From Sporichthyaceae bacterium (GTDB lineage Bacteria > Actinomycetota > Actinomycetes > JACCUZ01): DNA of 14,829 nucleotides. The DNA is taken from the NCBI GenBank assembly GCA_013698395.1, contig JACCUZ010000001.1, positions 1 through 14,829 on the forward strand. The letters run 5' to 3'. The translations under genes were made by a program, and so were the position numbers. Numbering within the stretch: the first letter of the stretch is position 1; every line of letters starts with the position of its first letter. This document shows positions 14,431-14,829 of this stretch, one piece after another. The notes under the pieces were generated by a model. It was not told the DNA's origin, did not search any database, and saw nothing but the letters and a program-made list of their open reading frames with translations.

Positions 14431-14587
14431 CTGCGGAAGGCGGGCAATCGACCGGGACCGGTGCGGAAGGCGGGCAGTCGGCCGGACCCCGTGCAGAAGG
14501 CGGGCAATCGACCGGACCGGTGCGGAAGGGGGCAATCGGCCTGACCGCAGTGCGGAAGGCGGGCAATCACCACAGACCGCAGTGCGG
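14431..14587. repeat. Array of five imperfect tandem units of about 30 bases
   Basis: Units begin at 14431, 14461, 14491, 14520 and 14550 (lengths 30, 30, 29, 30 and 32), and a sixth start, GTGCGG, is at 14582. The shared core is GTGCGGAAGGCGGGCAATC; unit 1 has C as first base, unit 2 has G for the second-last A group (CAGTC), unit 3 has A in GTGCAG, and unit 4 lacks one C. The linker after the core varies in both length and bases. The array fills most of the divergent gap between the FAD oxidoreductase and the last gene. The array is certain; function is unknown. It does not look like CRISPR because the linkers are short and related. Confidence 0.9.
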
Positions 14588-14646
14588 TTCGGGCTGGTGG
14601 GCCGACGGCCGTCGGGCGTACGGTGTGCGACGCGAGCGGGGTCGTC

Positions 14647-14652
14647 TAGCCT
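14647..14652 (+). promoter_or_regulatory. Candidate -10 element (TAGCCT) for the last gene
   Basis: TAGCCT would start transcription near 14659, giving a leader of about 22 bases that contains the GAGGAGG ribosome site. The -35 region lies just outside the repeat array; no consensus hexamer was recognised there. Confidence 0.45.
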
Positions 14653-14667
14653 GCTCGGTCCACCCGC

Positions 14668-14674
14668 GAGGAGG
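14668..14674 (+). promoter_or_regulatory. Strong ribosome binding site GAGGAGG
   Basis: GAGGAGG lies six bases before the ATG at 14681. This favours that start over the second in-frame ATG at 14687. Confidence 0.75.
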
Positions 14675-14680
14675 CCACGT

Positions 14681-14829
14681 ATGACCATGCACATCCCCGG
14701 GAGCGACCAGCGCACGGACCTGCGTGTGGTGCGTGACGACGTGTCGACCACGTCCGCGGGTCCAGGGCCCGCGTCGGGTGCCGGCTCGGCCCCCGAGCAG
14801 GCACTGGGGCTTCTGGAGAACGCCCGACG
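14681..14829 (+). CDS. N-terminal fragment of an unidentified protein (runs off the window)
   Basis: Forty-nine codons are visible. The peptide starts MTMHIPGSDQRTDLRVVRDD, then has a Ser/Gly/Ala/Pro-rich low-complexity stretch (about 22-38), then APEQALGLLENARR. The last part could be the start of a long alpha-helix or coiled coil, but too little is present to name a family. There is no signal peptide or membrane helix in this part. The promoter-like TAGCCT and the strong ribosome site support a real start here. Confidence 0.7.
   Translation, partial: MTMHIPGSDQRTDLRVVRDDVSTTSAGPGPASGAGSAPEQALGLLENAR

Noticed and set aside
14415..14573. N-terminal extension of the FAD oxidoreductase that would encode repeated GRLPAF peptides
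   Set aside because: The frame stays open because the units are close to 30 bases, but the FAD-binding fold begins right after the ATG at 14414 and the extension has no family counterpart. One unit also breaks the period.
14431..14587. CRISPR array
   Set aside because: The linkers are only 10-13 bases and are related to each other, the repeats are imperfect, and no cas gene is present.

Overview
The window is very GC-rich. It has GTG starts, tightly packed genes, 1- to 4-base stop/start overlaps and strong third-position G/C use. All recognisable proteins look actinobacterial: a lipoprotein S33 hydrolase of the Hip1/tripeptidyl-aminopeptidase type, an OmpR/HisKA pair, and a GT2/DUF2064/methyltransferase run. 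A soil actinobacterium such as a member of the Geodermatophilaceae is my best guess, but the sequence alone does not prove the family. No rRNA, tRNA, insertion sequence, phage gene or CRISPR array was seen.

Left part (1-6403): an apparent surface-sugar or membrane-glycan module with its own two-component system. On the minus strand an NAD-dependent sugar epimerase/dehydratase carrying a Cys/His insertion is followed by an OmpR-type response regulator and a sensor kinase (4-base overlap). A polytopic GT-C-like membrane protein lies on the plus strand and ends 3 bases from the kinase. Divergent from it runs a minus-strand operon: family 2 glycosyltransferase, DUF2064 nucleotidyl/glycosyltransferase-like gene (broken by a one-base frameshift), class I methyltransferase, and the first 31 codons of a gene that resembles the N-terminus of membrane-anchored molybdopterin oxidoreductases. 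An 11-base-period direct repeat upstream of the epimerase is a candidate response-regulator operator.

Middle part (6511-11018): a peroxiredoxin-like protein is translationally coupled to a protein with a possible YciI-like C-terminal region. Then come a stand-alone STAS protein and a convergent MFS exporter. Divergent from the exporter is a secreted lipoprotein alpha/beta hydrolase with a complete Ser-Asp-His triad.

Right part (11077-14829): a zinc-dependent medium-chain alcohol dehydrogenase, a divergent SRPBCC-fold protein, and a convergent CrtI/PYROXD2-like FAD oxidoreductase form a compact redox group of unknown substrate. Between the FAD oxidoreductase and the last, truncated plus-strand gene lies an array of five imperfect units of about 30 bases, each with a conserved 19-base core and a variable linker.

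The points most worth following are the two-component/glycan module with its possible operator, the frameshift in the DUF2064 gene, the Cys/His insertion in the epimerase, and the tandem repeat array.
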